From contig NZ_CP197471.1 of assembly GCF_052180215.1 (NCBI RefSeq), positions 4,584,061 through 4,648,060 on the forward strand: 64,000 nt of DNA, written 5' to 3'. Of this stretch, positions 56,990 to 64,000 are shown one piece after another. A program made the position numbers and the translations under genes. A model generated the notes under the pieces. The model was not told where the DNA came from, did not search any database, and saw only the letters and a list, made by a program, of their open reading frames with translations. The DNA is from Pseudoneobacillus sp052180215 (lineage in GTDB: Bacteria; Bacillota; Bacilli; Bacillales; Cytobacillaceae). The number at the start of each line of letters is the position of its first letter. Position 1 is the first letter of the stretch.

Positions 56990-57019
56990 TTGAGTCAAGC
57001 GAATGTAAGCGGTTAAAAT
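56990..57019 (+). promoter_or_regulatory. candidate promoter of rocF with overlapping cre site
   Basis: TTGAGT (56990-56995), 18 bases, TAAAAT (57014-57019). TGTAAGCGGTTAAA at 57004-57017 matches the CcpA operator pattern TGWNANCGNTNNCA at all but one fixed position and covers the spacer and -10. I see no -24/-12 sigma-L promoter. Confidence 0.5.
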
Positions 57020-57051
57020 AGTATGTATAGGGGAGAAGGAGGAGTTAATCG

Positions 57052-57951
57052 ATGAATAAAAAAATATCATTAATTGGTGTTCCGATGGATTTAGGTCAAA
57101 CACGAAGAGGAGTCGATATGGGACCTAGTGCCATTCGATATGCTGGTGTAGTAGAACGTTTAGAAGAGTTACATTTTGATATAGAGGATTTAGGAGATAT
57201 TGAAATTGGTAGAGCAGAGCGAGTTCAAAATGCCGAAACCAACTTGAAAAATTTAAAGTCGGTTGCAGAGGGTAGTGAAAAACTTGCAGCAACTGTTGAT
57301 CAAGCGATTAAGGATGGAGCCTTTCCTTTAGTGCTTGGTGGTGACCATAGCATTGCTATTGGTACATTAGCAGGTGTAGGTAAACATTACAAGAATCTTG
57401 GAGTTATTTGGTATGATGCCCATGGAGATTTAAATACGGCAGAGACCTCACCATCTGGTAATATTCATGGAATGCCGCTAGCTGCAAGTTTAGGCCTTGG
57501 GCATCCAGCGTTAACTGAAATTGCAGGATATAGTCCAAAGGTAAAGCCTGAAAATATTATCATAATAGGTGCTCGTTCTTTAGATGACGGGGAAAAAGAA
57601 TTAATCAGAGAAAAAGGCATTAAAGTTTATACGATGCATGAAATAGACCGACTGGGAATGACAAGAGTCATGGAGGAAACTATTTCATTCCTTAAAGAAA
57701 ATACCGACGGAGTTCATTTATCTCTTGATTTGGATGGTTTAGATCCACATGATGCACCAGGAGTAGGTACACCCGTAATCGGTGGAATAAGCTATCGAGA
57801 AAGCCATTTAGCGATGGAAATGCTAGCAGAAGCTGATTTTATTACATCCGCTGAATTTGTAGAAGTAAATCCAATATTAGATGAAAAAAATAAAACAGCA
57901 CAAGTTGCTGTTGCATTAATGGGATCTTTATTTGGGGAAAAGCTAAAATAA
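57052..57951 (+). CDS. rocF: arginase
   Basis: Hydrolyses arginine to ornithine and urea with two manganese ions; first step of the Roc arginine-degradation route. 299 residues; metal motifs GGDHSIAIG (about 97-105), YDAHGDLNT (121-129) and SLDLDGLDP (224-232) are complete. GAAGGAGGAG precedes ATG 57052. It stands between the tRNA cluster and sigW, unlike B. subtilis where rocF belongs to rocDEF elsewhere, but as in several other Bacillaceae. Confidence 0.96.
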   Translation: MNKKISLIGVPMDLGQTRRGVDMGPSAIRYAGVVERLEELHFDIEDLGDIEIGRAERVQNAETNLKNLKSVAEGSEKLAATVDQAIKDGAFPLVLGGDHSIAIGTLAGVGKHYKNLGVIWYDAHGDLNTAETSPSGNIHGMPLAASLGLGHPALTEIAGYSPKVKPENIIIIGARSLDDGEKELIREKGIKVYTMHEIDRLGMTRVMEETISFLKENTDGVHLSLDLDGLDPHDAPGVGTPVIGGISYRESHLAMEMLAEADFITSAEFVEVNPILDEKNKTAQVAVALMGSLFGEKLK

Positions 57952-57994
57952 TTTTAAGTAACCTATCTTTCTTTGAAAGAAATTAGATACCTAT

Positions 57995-58038
57995 AAAAAA
58001 TAGCAGATACTCCTGACAGGAATCTGCTATTTTTTTTC
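57995..58038. terminator. bidirectional terminator between rocF and the Spo0E-family gene
   Basis: AAAATAGCAGAT..TCCT / AGGA..ATCTGCTATTTT, with A run on the left and T run on the right, so it can end both convergent genes. It contains the stop codon of the minus-strand gene. Confidence 0.85.
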
Positions 58039-58191
58039 AGTCAGCATATAATACCGATTTAATAAAACATCCAGCTTTGTACTTAAGTCTACAACCCTCT
58101 TATTTGAAAAGGACGAATTGATTGCTAAATCAATCATTTCTTCTCTGCAGCGTTCAATGTCTACGAGTAATTTATTGGGTTGTATCTCCAT
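58027..58191 (-). CDS. Spo0E-family aspartyl-phosphate phosphatase (small)
   Basis: 54 residues: two helices, LLVDIERCREEMIDLAINS and RVVDLSTKLDVLLNRYY. The second carries the Spo0E signature region, STKLD where Spo0E has SQELD, followed by LLNRYY. Spo0E proteins dephosphorylate Spo0A-P and delay sporulation. GAGGATG (58203-58197) precedes ATG 58191. The gene is short and easily missed. Which response regulator it acts on is unknown; the variant motif should be tested. Confidence 0.85.
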   Translation of the reverse strand: MEIQPNKLLVDIERCREEMIDLAINSSFSNKRVVDLSTKLDVLLNRYYMLTEKK

Positions 58192-58351
58192 CGAATCATC
58201 CTCACATATGATTTATTTATCTTTTTTATATCCTATTTTGAAAATTCCTAAACCTTAGCAGTAAATATTTGTTAATATATGATTGTTGGGATTTTTTCTG
58301 AAAACTTAAACACATGTAAAAATGAACAATAAAAAGAATTTTTATATAGAA

Positions 58352-58377
58352 TGAAACCTTTTAGCGATCGATACGTA
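58352..58377 (+). promoter_or_regulatory. sigma-W autoregulatory promoter
   Basis: TGAAAC (58352-58357), 16 bases, CGTA (58374-58377): exact ECF sigma-W consensus, upstream of sigW. Confidence 0.93.
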
Positions 58378-58414
58378 TATCGGTTAGCCGCAGTAGAGCG
58401 GGGGTAAGAATAGA

Positions 58415-58978
58415 ATGGAAGCCATAGTAAAGAAAAGGATTTTGCAAGTATTAAAAGGCGATCAGGATGCTTATGGAGAAGTAGTGGAAATTTATAAAGA
58501 TAAAGTGTATCATCTTTGTTTTCGTATACTTGGAAATCGTCATGAGGCAGAGGATATAGCACAGGATGCTTTTATTCGTGCATATATTAATATTAGTAGT
58601 TTTAATATTGAAATGAAATTTTCAACATGGATTTATCGAATCGCTACTAACTTATGTATTGACCGGATTAGAAAGAAAAAACCGGATTACTATCTAGATG
58701 CTGAAGTAGCGGGTACAGATGGATTGACGATGTATTCCCAAATCTCTTCTAATAGTGATATGCCTGAAAAAGAGCTAGAAAGCTTAGAATTAGAGGAAAC
58801 CATCCAAAGGGAGATCTTAAAACTTCCAGATAAATATAGAACTGTCATTGTATTAAAATATATTGAAGAGCTTTCTCTGATTGAAATAGGTGAAATTCTA
58901 AATTTACCGATTGGTACTGTTAAAACTAGAATACACAGGGGAAGGGAAGCCTTGCGTAAGCAACTACGTTATGTCTAA
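58415..58978 (+). CDS. sigW: ECF RNA polymerase sigma factor SigW
   Basis: 187 residues with sigma region 2 (NRHEAEDIAQDAFIRAYINI) and region 4 helix-turn-helix (LPIGTVKTRIHRGREALRKQ) only. Controls the cell-envelope antimicrobial-peptide and detergent stress regulon. ATG 58415 follows GGGGGT. Held inactive by RsiW, encoded 14 bases downstream, and drives its own promoter. Confidence 0.96.
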   Translation: MEAIVKKRILQVLKGDQDAYGEVVEIYKDKVYHLCFRILGNRHEAEDIAQDAFIRAYINISSFNIEMKFSTWIYRIATNLCIDRIRKKKPDYYLDAEVAGTDGLTMYSQISSNSDMPEKELESLELEETIQREILKLPDKYRTVIVLKYIEELSLIEIGEILNLPIGTVKTRIHRGREALRKQLRYV

Positions 58979-58992
58979 TAGAGGTGAGTTAA

Positions 58993-59607
58993 GTGAATTG
59001 TTCTGAATCAATGATCGAATATATGCATGATTTCTTAGATGAAGAAATATCAGCAGAAAATGAAGCTAAATTAAGAGAACATCTCTCGACATGTCCAGAA
59101 TGTAACAGACACTTTCACGAATTAAAAAAGTCCATTGCGTTCGTTCAGAGTACTTCACATATTCAAGCGCCAGCTAATTTTACAGCCAATGTTATGGCAC
59201 GTCTCCCAAAAGAGAAAAAGCAGGTAGGAGTGAAGAGATGGTTCCGTCATCATCCGATGATTACGGCAGCATCACTGTTTTTAGTGCTCATGTTAGGCAG
59301 CTTTATTAGTGGATGGAACCAAAACCATGAGTTTACAGTCTCCAAATATCCTAATTTAGTTATAGAAAATAATACCGTAATTATCCCTGAGGGCGAAACG
59401 GTAAAGGGAGATCTTGTTGTCAAAAATGGTGATATAAAGATTGAAGGAAAAGTCAATGGAGATGTAACGGTGATAAATGGAGAAAAGTACTTAGCCTCTG
59501 CAGGGCAAGTAACGGGCGACATTGAGGAAGTGAATCAACTTTTTGATTGGATTTGGTATCATATGAAAAAAGCAGCAAAAGATACGATTCAATTATTTTC
59601 CGAGTAA
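58993..59607 (+). CDS. rsiW: anti-sigma-W factor RsiW
   Basis: 204 residues. N-terminal zinc anti-sigma domain with H30, C34, C37 (HLSTCPEC) and C3; one membrane span at about 89-107; extracytoplasmic C-terminal domain. Stress triggers cleavage by PrsW and then RasP, releasing SigW (family knowledge). GTG 58993 lies behind GAGGTGAG. A weak hairpin (about 59617-59637, CACTCT/AGAGTG) with T run follows. Confidence 0.94.
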   Translation: MNCSESMIEYMHDFLDEEISAENEAKLREHLSTCPECNRHFHELKKSIAFVQSTSHIQAPANFTANVMARLPKEKKQVGVKRWFRHHPMITAASLFLVLMLGSFISGWNQNHEFTVSKYPNLVIENNTVIIPEGETVKGDLVVKNGDIKIEGKVNGDVTVINGEKYLASAGQVTGDIEEVNQLFDWIWYHMKKAAKDTIQLFSE

Positions 59608-59666
59608 TAGGAAGTCGAGGTCACTCTTATAGAGTGGCTTTCATTTTTATATTATCCCTTAAAATG

Positions 59667-59675
59667 TGGTATAAT
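59667..59675 (+). promoter_or_regulatory. extended -10 promoter of cdaA-cdaR-glmM
   Basis: TGG-TATAAT at 59667-59675, with a weak TTATAT 17 bases upstream. Confidence 0.5.
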
Positions 59676-59762
59676 ATATTAGTTATTCTTTTTTGTTATG
59701 AATATTAGAATCGTATATTACGAAAATAAATGAATATGTTAGCCTTATACGGAGGAAGGACA

Positions 59763-60590
59763 ATGCCCATGGCCGATTTCACTTTTTTGAAATACTTAGC
59801 TAGTATTGTTGATATTCTCCTTGTATGGTACGTGATCTATAAACTGATAATGGTAATAAAAGGAACGAAGGCTGTTCAGCTTTTAAAAGGAATATTTGTC
59901 ATCCTTCTTGTTAAAATTGTCAGTGATTTTTCCGGCTTGAAAACATTGAGTTGGATTATGGAACAAGCCATTACCTGGGGATTTCTCGCTATTATTATTA
60001 TTTTTCAACCGGAGCTGCGCCGTGCATTGGAACAGCTAGGTAGGGGTCGCTTCTTTTCTAGAACGACTAATCAGGAAGATGATGAACAAGAAAAAGCAGT
60101 TGAGGCGATTGTGAAGGCAGCAGATTATATGGCGAAACGTCGTATAGGTGCGTTAATCTCAGTTGAAAGAGAAACTGGGATGAGCGAATACATCGAAACA
60201 GGGATTCCTTTACATGCCAAAATTTCATCAGAGTTATTAATTAACACCTTTATCCCAAACACACCCCTTCATGATGGGGCGGTCATTATTCAAAAAAATA
60301 ATGTTGCGGCAGCTGCGTGTTATCTACCGTTATCGGAAAGTCCTTTTATTTCTAAGGAATTAGGGACACGCCATCGTGCTGCATTGGGGATCAGTGAGGT
60401 AACTGATAGTATTACGGTCATTGTTTCAGAAGAAACAGGAAGTATTTCGTTAACGAAAAATGGTGAATTACATAGAGATTTGAATTTATCCACTTTCAAA
60501 GATTTACTTTCTAATGAATTATTAGCTAAACAACAGATAAAACAAGCATCTTCCACTCGATGGAACTGGAGGGGGAAGAATAATGGATAA
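59763..60590 (+). CDS. cdaA: membrane-bound diadenylate cyclase CdaA
   Basis: Makes the second messenger c-di-AMP from two ATP. 275 residues: three N-terminal membrane spans (about 10-30, 40-58, 68-88), then a DAC domain with catalytic D171-G172-A173 and R203-H204-R205. GGAGGAAGGA (59751-59760) supports ATG 59763; the upstream ATG 59730 has no such site. It overlaps cdaR by 8 bases. CdaR and GlmM in the same operon both regulate it in B. subtilis and Listeria. Confidence 0.96.
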   Translation: MPMADFTFLKYLASIVDILLVWYVIYKLIMVIKGTKAVQLLKGIFVILLVKIVSDFSGLKTLSWIMEQAITWGFLAIIIIFQPELRRALEQLGRGRFFSRTTNQEDDEQEKAVEAIVKAADYMAKRRIGALISVERETGMSEYIETGIPLHAKISSELLINTFIPNTPLHDGAVIIQKNNVAAAACYLPLSESPFISKELGTRHRAALGISEVTDSITVIVSEETGSISLTKNGELHRDLNLSTFKDLLSNELLAKQQIKQASSTRWNWRGKNNG

Positions 60591-61812
60591 ATTAATGGAT
60601 AATCGTTGGTTTATTAAAGTGATTGCACTTGTTTTAGCACTGCTTCTTTATTCAGCAGTTCCTAATGATGGAAAGAAAACGACTGATGTGAATGTTTCGA
60701 GTGATAAAAATACAGAGACCATTCAGGATATACCGGTTAAGTCTTATTATGACACAGAGAATCTGGTTATTTCAGGAGTTCCCGATACGGTGGATGTAAC
60801 CATTCAAGGTCCTATGCCAAATGTGCAAACAGCAAAAGCTTTAAGAAACTTTGAAGTTTATGTGGATCTTTCAGATATTAAAATCGGAAGTCATACGGTC
60901 CCATTAAAAATAAAAGATATATCTGAAAAGTTGGAAGTACAAATTGATCCTGCTTATGCCAATATTACAGTACAGGAAAAGGTAACAAAGGAATTTGAGG
61001 TAGAAGCCGAATATAATTCAGGGTTGCTAGAAGATGGTTTTGAGGCGGAAAGGCCTGTTGTTGAGCCATCGTCTGTATTAATTACAGGGGCAAAGGATAC
61101 GATTGATCGAATTACTTATGTTAAAGCCACATTAGATATTAAAGATCCGTTTAGTCACTCCTTAACCAGAGAAGCTAAGGTAAGGGTATTAGACCGGGAA
61201 TTGAATAAACTGAATGTCGTGGTTGAACCTGAAACCGTACAAGTAACGATTCCTATCAAAAGTGCAAAAAAGACGGTTCCAATTAAAATAGTAGAAAAAG
61301 GAAGTACACCGGAAGGAATTAAGGTTGATTCCATCGATTTAGATAGTGAAGAAGCTACTATTATTGGTCAAGAAGATCTCCTAAAGGGAATAGAAAATGT
61401 TCGAGTAGAAGTGGATCTATCACAGATTACGGATGATACAACGGTCACTCTACCTGTGATCATATCCGAGGGAATAACAAAAGTAAGCCCCCAAATAGTA
61501 AAAGCTAAAATTAAAGTAACGAAGATGGCGGAAAAGACATTTTCAAGTCTTACCATTAACAATGAAGGGCTTGGGGATGGATTAACAGTAGAGTACCTTA
61601 ACCCTTTCAGTGCTAAAACGGATTTAACGATTTATGGACCAAGTGAAGTGGTCAATAATCTAAACGAAAATGATTTTAGAGTCTTTGTCGATTTATCGAA
61701 TTTAACCGTTGGTAATCATGATGTAGATATTAAGGTAAATGGTCCAGCAGAAGTAAACTGGAGATTGAGCAATCCAATTGCTCAAGTATCCATTACACAG
61801 AAAGAAGCTTAA
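60583..61812 (+). CDS. cdaR: CdaA regulator CdaR (YbbR-domain protein)
   Basis: 409 residues; N-terminal membrane anchor (about 8-24), then four extracytoplasmic YbbR repeats (boundaries about 45-130, 130-220, 225-310, 315-405), each ending in a VQV/VTI-type strand. Modulates CdaA through its membrane anchor. Starts inside cdaA with GGAGGGG upstream. 60 bases separate it from glmM. Confidence 0.94.
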   Translation: MDKLMDNRWFIKVIALVLALLLYSAVPNDGKKTTDVNVSSDKNTETIQDIPVKSYYDTENLVISGVPDTVDVTIQGPMPNVQTAKALRNFEVYVDLSDIKIGSHTVPLKIKDISEKLEVQIDPAYANITVQEKVTKEFEVEAEYNSGLLEDGFEAERPVVEPSSVLITGAKDTIDRITYVKATLDIKDPFSHSLTREAKVRVLDRELNKLNVVVEPETVQVTIPIKSAKKTVPIKIVEKGSTPEGIKVDSIDLDSEEATIIGQEDLLKGIENVRVEVDLSQITDDTTVTLPVIISEGITKVSPQIVKAKIKVTKMAEKTFSSLTINNEGLGDGLTVEYLNPFSAKTDLTIYGPSEVVNNLNENDFRVFVDLSNLTVGNHDVDIKVNGPAEVNWRLSNPIAQVSITQKEA

Positions 61813-61872
61813 AACGGACAGTTTTCTATAGAAAAACTTTTGTATTTTTGTAATTAAAGGAGCGATTATTAA

Positions 61873-63225
61873 ATGGGTAAATATTTCGGTACAGATGGTG
61901 TACGCGGAGTAGCAAACAGTGAACTAACACCAGAGCTTGCTTTTAAATTAGGCCGTTTTGGAGGATATGTTTTAACAAAGGATAAAGACCGTCCCAAGGT
62001 ATTAATTGGGCGAGATACACGTATTTCGGGACATATGCTTGAAGGGGCATTAGTCGCTGGGCTTTTATCCACGGGAGCAGAAGTAATGAGACTTGGTGTT
62101 ATTTCTACCCCGGGTGTATCTTATTTAACAAAGGTGTTAGGAGCACAAGCGGGAGTTATGATTTCCGCTTCCCATAATCCAGTAGCAGACAATGGTATTA
62201 AGTTTTTTGGACCAGATGGGTTTAAATTATCTGATGAACAAGAAGAAGAAATTGAAGCATTGTTAGATTTGCCAGTGGATGAATTACCAAGACCAACGGG
62301 TGCCAAACTTGGACAGGTTATTGATTATTTTGAGGGTGGACAAAAATATCTCCAATATTTAAAACAAACAGTGGATGAGGACTTTGCTGGTATTCATGTA
62401 GCTCTTGATTGTGCACACGGTGCGACATCCTCTTTAGCAGCGCATTTATTTGCGGACCTAGAAGCTGACCTTTCAACAATGGGTGCCTCTCCAAATGGAT
62501 TAAACATTAACGAAGGTGTAGGTTCAACCCATCCGGAAGCATTGGCTGCCTTTCTAAAGGAAAAGAATGCAGATGTCGGTTTAGCTTTTGATGGTGATGG
62601 AGATCGTCTAATAGCCATTGATGAAAATGGTAACATCGTAGATGGTGACCAAATTATGTATATCTGTGCTAAATATATGAAAGAGCATGGAAGATTAAAG
62701 CATGGAACAGTTGTATCTACTGTCATGAGTAACCTTGGTTTTTATAAGGGTCTTGAAAATCACGGAATTCAAAGTGTACAAACGGCAGTCGGTGACCGAT
62801 ATGTCGTAGAGGAAATGAAAAAGAACGGATATAACTTAGGCGGAGAACAATCAGGACATATTATTTTCCTTGATTATAATACGACAGGTGATGGATTATT
62901 ATCTGGTTTACAGCTTGTAAACATCATGAAAGTAACGGAGAAATCACTATCTGAACTAGCAAATGAAATGAAAAAGTATCCACAAAAGCTAGTTAATATT
63001 AGAGTAACCGACAAACATCATGTAACGGATAATGAAAAGGTAAAAGCCATTATTGAAGAAGTGGAAGCGGAAATGAATGGAAATGGCCGAATTTTAGTTC
63101 GTCCTTCTGGAACAGAGCCATTAGTAAGGGTTATGGCAGAAGCTCCAACTGAAGAATCTTGTGCGGAATATGTAGAGAGAATTGCTCAAGTTGTAAGAGA
63201 AGAAATGGGTTTAAGAGAAGAATAG
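61873..63225 (+). CDS. glmM: phosphoglucosamine mutase
   Basis: Converts glucosamine-6-phosphate to glucosamine-1-phosphate for peptidoglycan. 450 residues; phospho-serine S100 in ISASHNP, metal loop FDGDGDRL, sugar-binding GGEQSGHI and C-terminal phosphate loop RPSGTEPLVR. AAAGGAG precedes ATG 61873. Also an inhibitor of CdaA in related bacteria. Ends at a strong terminator. Confidence 0.97.
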   Translation: MGKYFGTDGVRGVANSELTPELAFKLGRFGGYVLTKDKDRPKVLIGRDTRISGHMLEGALVAGLLSTGAEVMRLGVISTPGVSYLTKVLGAQAGVMISASHNPVADNGIKFFGPDGFKLSDEQEEEIEALLDLPVDELPRPTGAKLGQVIDYFEGGQKYLQYLKQTVDEDFAGIHVALDCAHGATSSLAAHLFADLEADLSTMGASPNGLNINEGVGSTHPEALAAFLKEKNADVGLAFDGDGDRLIAIDENGNIVDGDQIMYICAKYMKEHGRLKHGTVVSTVMSNLGFYKGLENHGIQSVQTAVGDRYVVEEMKKNGYNLGGEQSGHIIFLDYNTTGDGLLSGLQLVNIMKVTEKSLSELANEMKKYPQKLVNIRVTDKHHVTDNEKVKAIIEEVEAEMNGNGRILVRPSGTEPLVRVMAEAPTEESCAEYVERIAQVVREEMGLREE

Positions 63226-63236
63226 TGAAAGAATGG

Positions 63237-63280
63237 ATATGCATAAGGGAACCTTATTGAGCCCTTATGCATATTTTTTA
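63237..63280 (+). terminator. intrinsic terminator of glmM
   Basis: ATATGCATAAGGG (63237-63249) and CCCTTATGCATAT (63262-63274), then TTTTTT. Confidence 0.9.
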
Positions 63281-63348
63281 TTATGCACCTTTACTATTAG
63301 GAAACTTCCAAAAATTACAAATTTCCATATCATTCCTTCTCATATTGA

Positions 63349-63378
63349 TTGACGAAAATATCATCCTTGGTGTATGAT
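63349..63378 (+). promoter_or_regulatory. sigma-A promoter of glmS
   Basis: TTGACG (63349-63354), 18 bases, TATGAT (63373-63378). Confidence 0.6.
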
Positions 63379-63439
63379 AATCCTGTTTTTGTAAACTCCA
63401 CTCAAAATTTAAAAAAGGAGGATAGTAGAGAAATATATA

Positions 63440-63640
63440 TATGTAAAGCGCCAGGACTAACCATCGGACGAAAATTGGTTAGTTGACGAGGAGGAGGTTT
63501 ATCGAGCTTTCGGCGGATGCCTCCCGGTTGATGAGCACACAACCGAAATTTCTTCCTTAAACCATTTGGGTAACTGAATGAACAAAGGGAAGACTATGTG
63601 TAATGAGAATCGGGAATTGAGTGGCCGACAATCATACCCA
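63440..63640 (+). ncRNA. glmS ribozyme-riboswitch
   Basis: Begins with the cleavage-site sequence AAAGCGCCAGGACTAACC; self-cleavage is expected between A63447 and G63448 when glucosamine-6-phosphate binds. The core GAGGAGGTTTATCGAGCTTT and CGGCGGATGCCTCCCGG follows, then P3-P4 ending near CGACAATCATACCCA. In Bacillus the cleaved mRNA is degraded by RNase J, giving feedback control of GlmS. The 3' border is approximate. Confidence 0.94.
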
Positions 63641-63657
63641 TTTTAAACTACAGAGAT

Positions 63658-63702
63658 AAGGGGGCAAAGAAGTGCCTCCTGTGACTTCTTGTTCCCCTTT
63701 TT
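63658..63702 (+). terminator. terminator-like hairpin between the glmS ribozyme and glmS
   Basis: AAGGGG (63658-63663) pairs with CCCCTT, and AGAAGT (63668-63673) with ACTTCT (63684-63689); the run of T follows. The loop contains CCTCCT (63675-63680), complementary to the glmS ribosome binding site AGGAGG (63705-63710). Confidence 0.6.
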
Positions 63703-63719
63703 CAAGGAGGAAAAAGAGT

Positions 63720-64000
63720 ATGTGTGGAATTGTTGGATATATTGGGAATCAGGATTCAAAAGAAATCTTATTAAAGGGTTTAGAAAAGCTCGAATATCGT
63801 GGCTATGATTCAGCTGGTATCGCCATCATGAACGATCAAGGAGTTCATGTTTTTAAAGAAAAAGGGCGTATTGCTGATTTACGTGAAGAAGTGGATTTAA
63901 ATGTTTTAGCAAATGTCGGAATTGGACATACTCGTTGGGCCACACATGGTGTACCTAGCAAAGTGAATTCACACCCGCATCAAAGTTCTTCAGCGCGTTT
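63720..64000 (+). CDS. glmS: glutamine-fructose-6-phosphate aminotransferase, N-terminal part (partial)
   Basis: The first 93 codons before the window ends. CGIVGYIG with catalytic Cys2 (N-terminal after Met removal), EYRGYDSAGIA and GHTRWATHG are the glutaminase-domain motifs. Makes glucosamine-6-phosphate, the substrate of GlmM and the ligand of the upstream ribozyme. AAGGAGG (63704-63710) precedes ATG 63720. Confidence 0.97.
   Translation, partial: MCGIVGYIGNQDSKEILLKGLEKLEYRGYDSAGIAIMNDQGVHVFKEKGRIADLREEVDLNVLANVGIGHTRWATHGVPSKVNSHPHQSSSAR

Overview
This window is a origin-proximal housekeeping segment of a low-GC Gram-positive, endospore-forming member of the Bacillaceae. The evidence is gene order matching the Bacillus subtilis block gltX-cysES-sigH-rpoBC-S10/spc/alpha-rpsI-cwlD-salA-gerD-kbaA-pdaB-rrn-sigW-cdaA-glmMS, strong AGGAGG ribosome binding sites, sigma-A TTGACA/TATAAT promoters, and sporulation and germination genes (sigH, cwlD, gerD, kbaA, pdaB, a Spo0E-type phosphatase). 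Arginase next to sigW and short intergenic repeats suggest a Neobacillus, Cytobacillus or Mesobacillus relative rather than B. subtilis itself; that placement is inference.

Layout. 1-6183: end of ispF, then gltX, a cysteine T-box, cysE-cysS-mrnC-rlmB-rae1. 6191-10687: sigH, rpmGB, secE, nusG and the L11-L1 and L10-L12 operons with their leaders. 10772-18940: rsmC-like methyltransferase, rpoB, rpoC. 19004-23851: rplGB, rpsL, rpsG, fusA, tuf. 23984-38945: the S10-spc-alpha superoperon (rpsJ to rplQ), including secY, adk, map, infA and rpoA. 39047-43586: a structured leader, the ECF vitamin-transport energizing module ecfA1-ecfA2-ecfT, truA, an L13 leader, rplM, rpsI. 43614-44029: a 52-bp tandem palindromic repeat array. 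44158-50733: an unusual two-domain methyltransferase, ybaK, cwlD, salA, gerD, kbaA, pdaB and a small unknown gene. 50752-56860: one complete rRNA operon (16S-23S-5S) followed by eight tRNA genes. 56990-58191: arginase and a short Spo0E-family gene on the minus strand. 58352-64000: sigW-rsiW, cdaA-cdaR-glmM, the glmS ribozyme and the first 93 codons of glmS.

The genes supply the core of gene expression: RNA polymerase subunits (alpha, beta, beta-prime, sigma-H, sigma-W), more than thirty ribosomal proteins, translation factors, tRNA charging, rRNA maturation and modification, protein export (SecY, SecE) and N-terminal processing (Map). The end of the window links envelope stress (sigma-W), c-di-AMP signalling (CdaA, CdaR) and amino-sugar supply for peptidoglycan (GlmM, GlmS).

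I found no obvious new protein system. The less ordinary signals are mostly noncoding: the 52-bp palindrome array, a 51-bp-spaced inverted repeat element inserted between the cysteine T-box and cysE, a full and an internally deleted copy of the same palindromic element, a multi-helix terminator-like leader before ecfA1, an anti-Shine-Dalgarno sequence inside the terminator loop upstream of glmS, and a probable catabolite-control site on the arginase promoter. Many start codons were chosen from ribosome binding sites rather than from the longest open frame; the reasons are given per gene.
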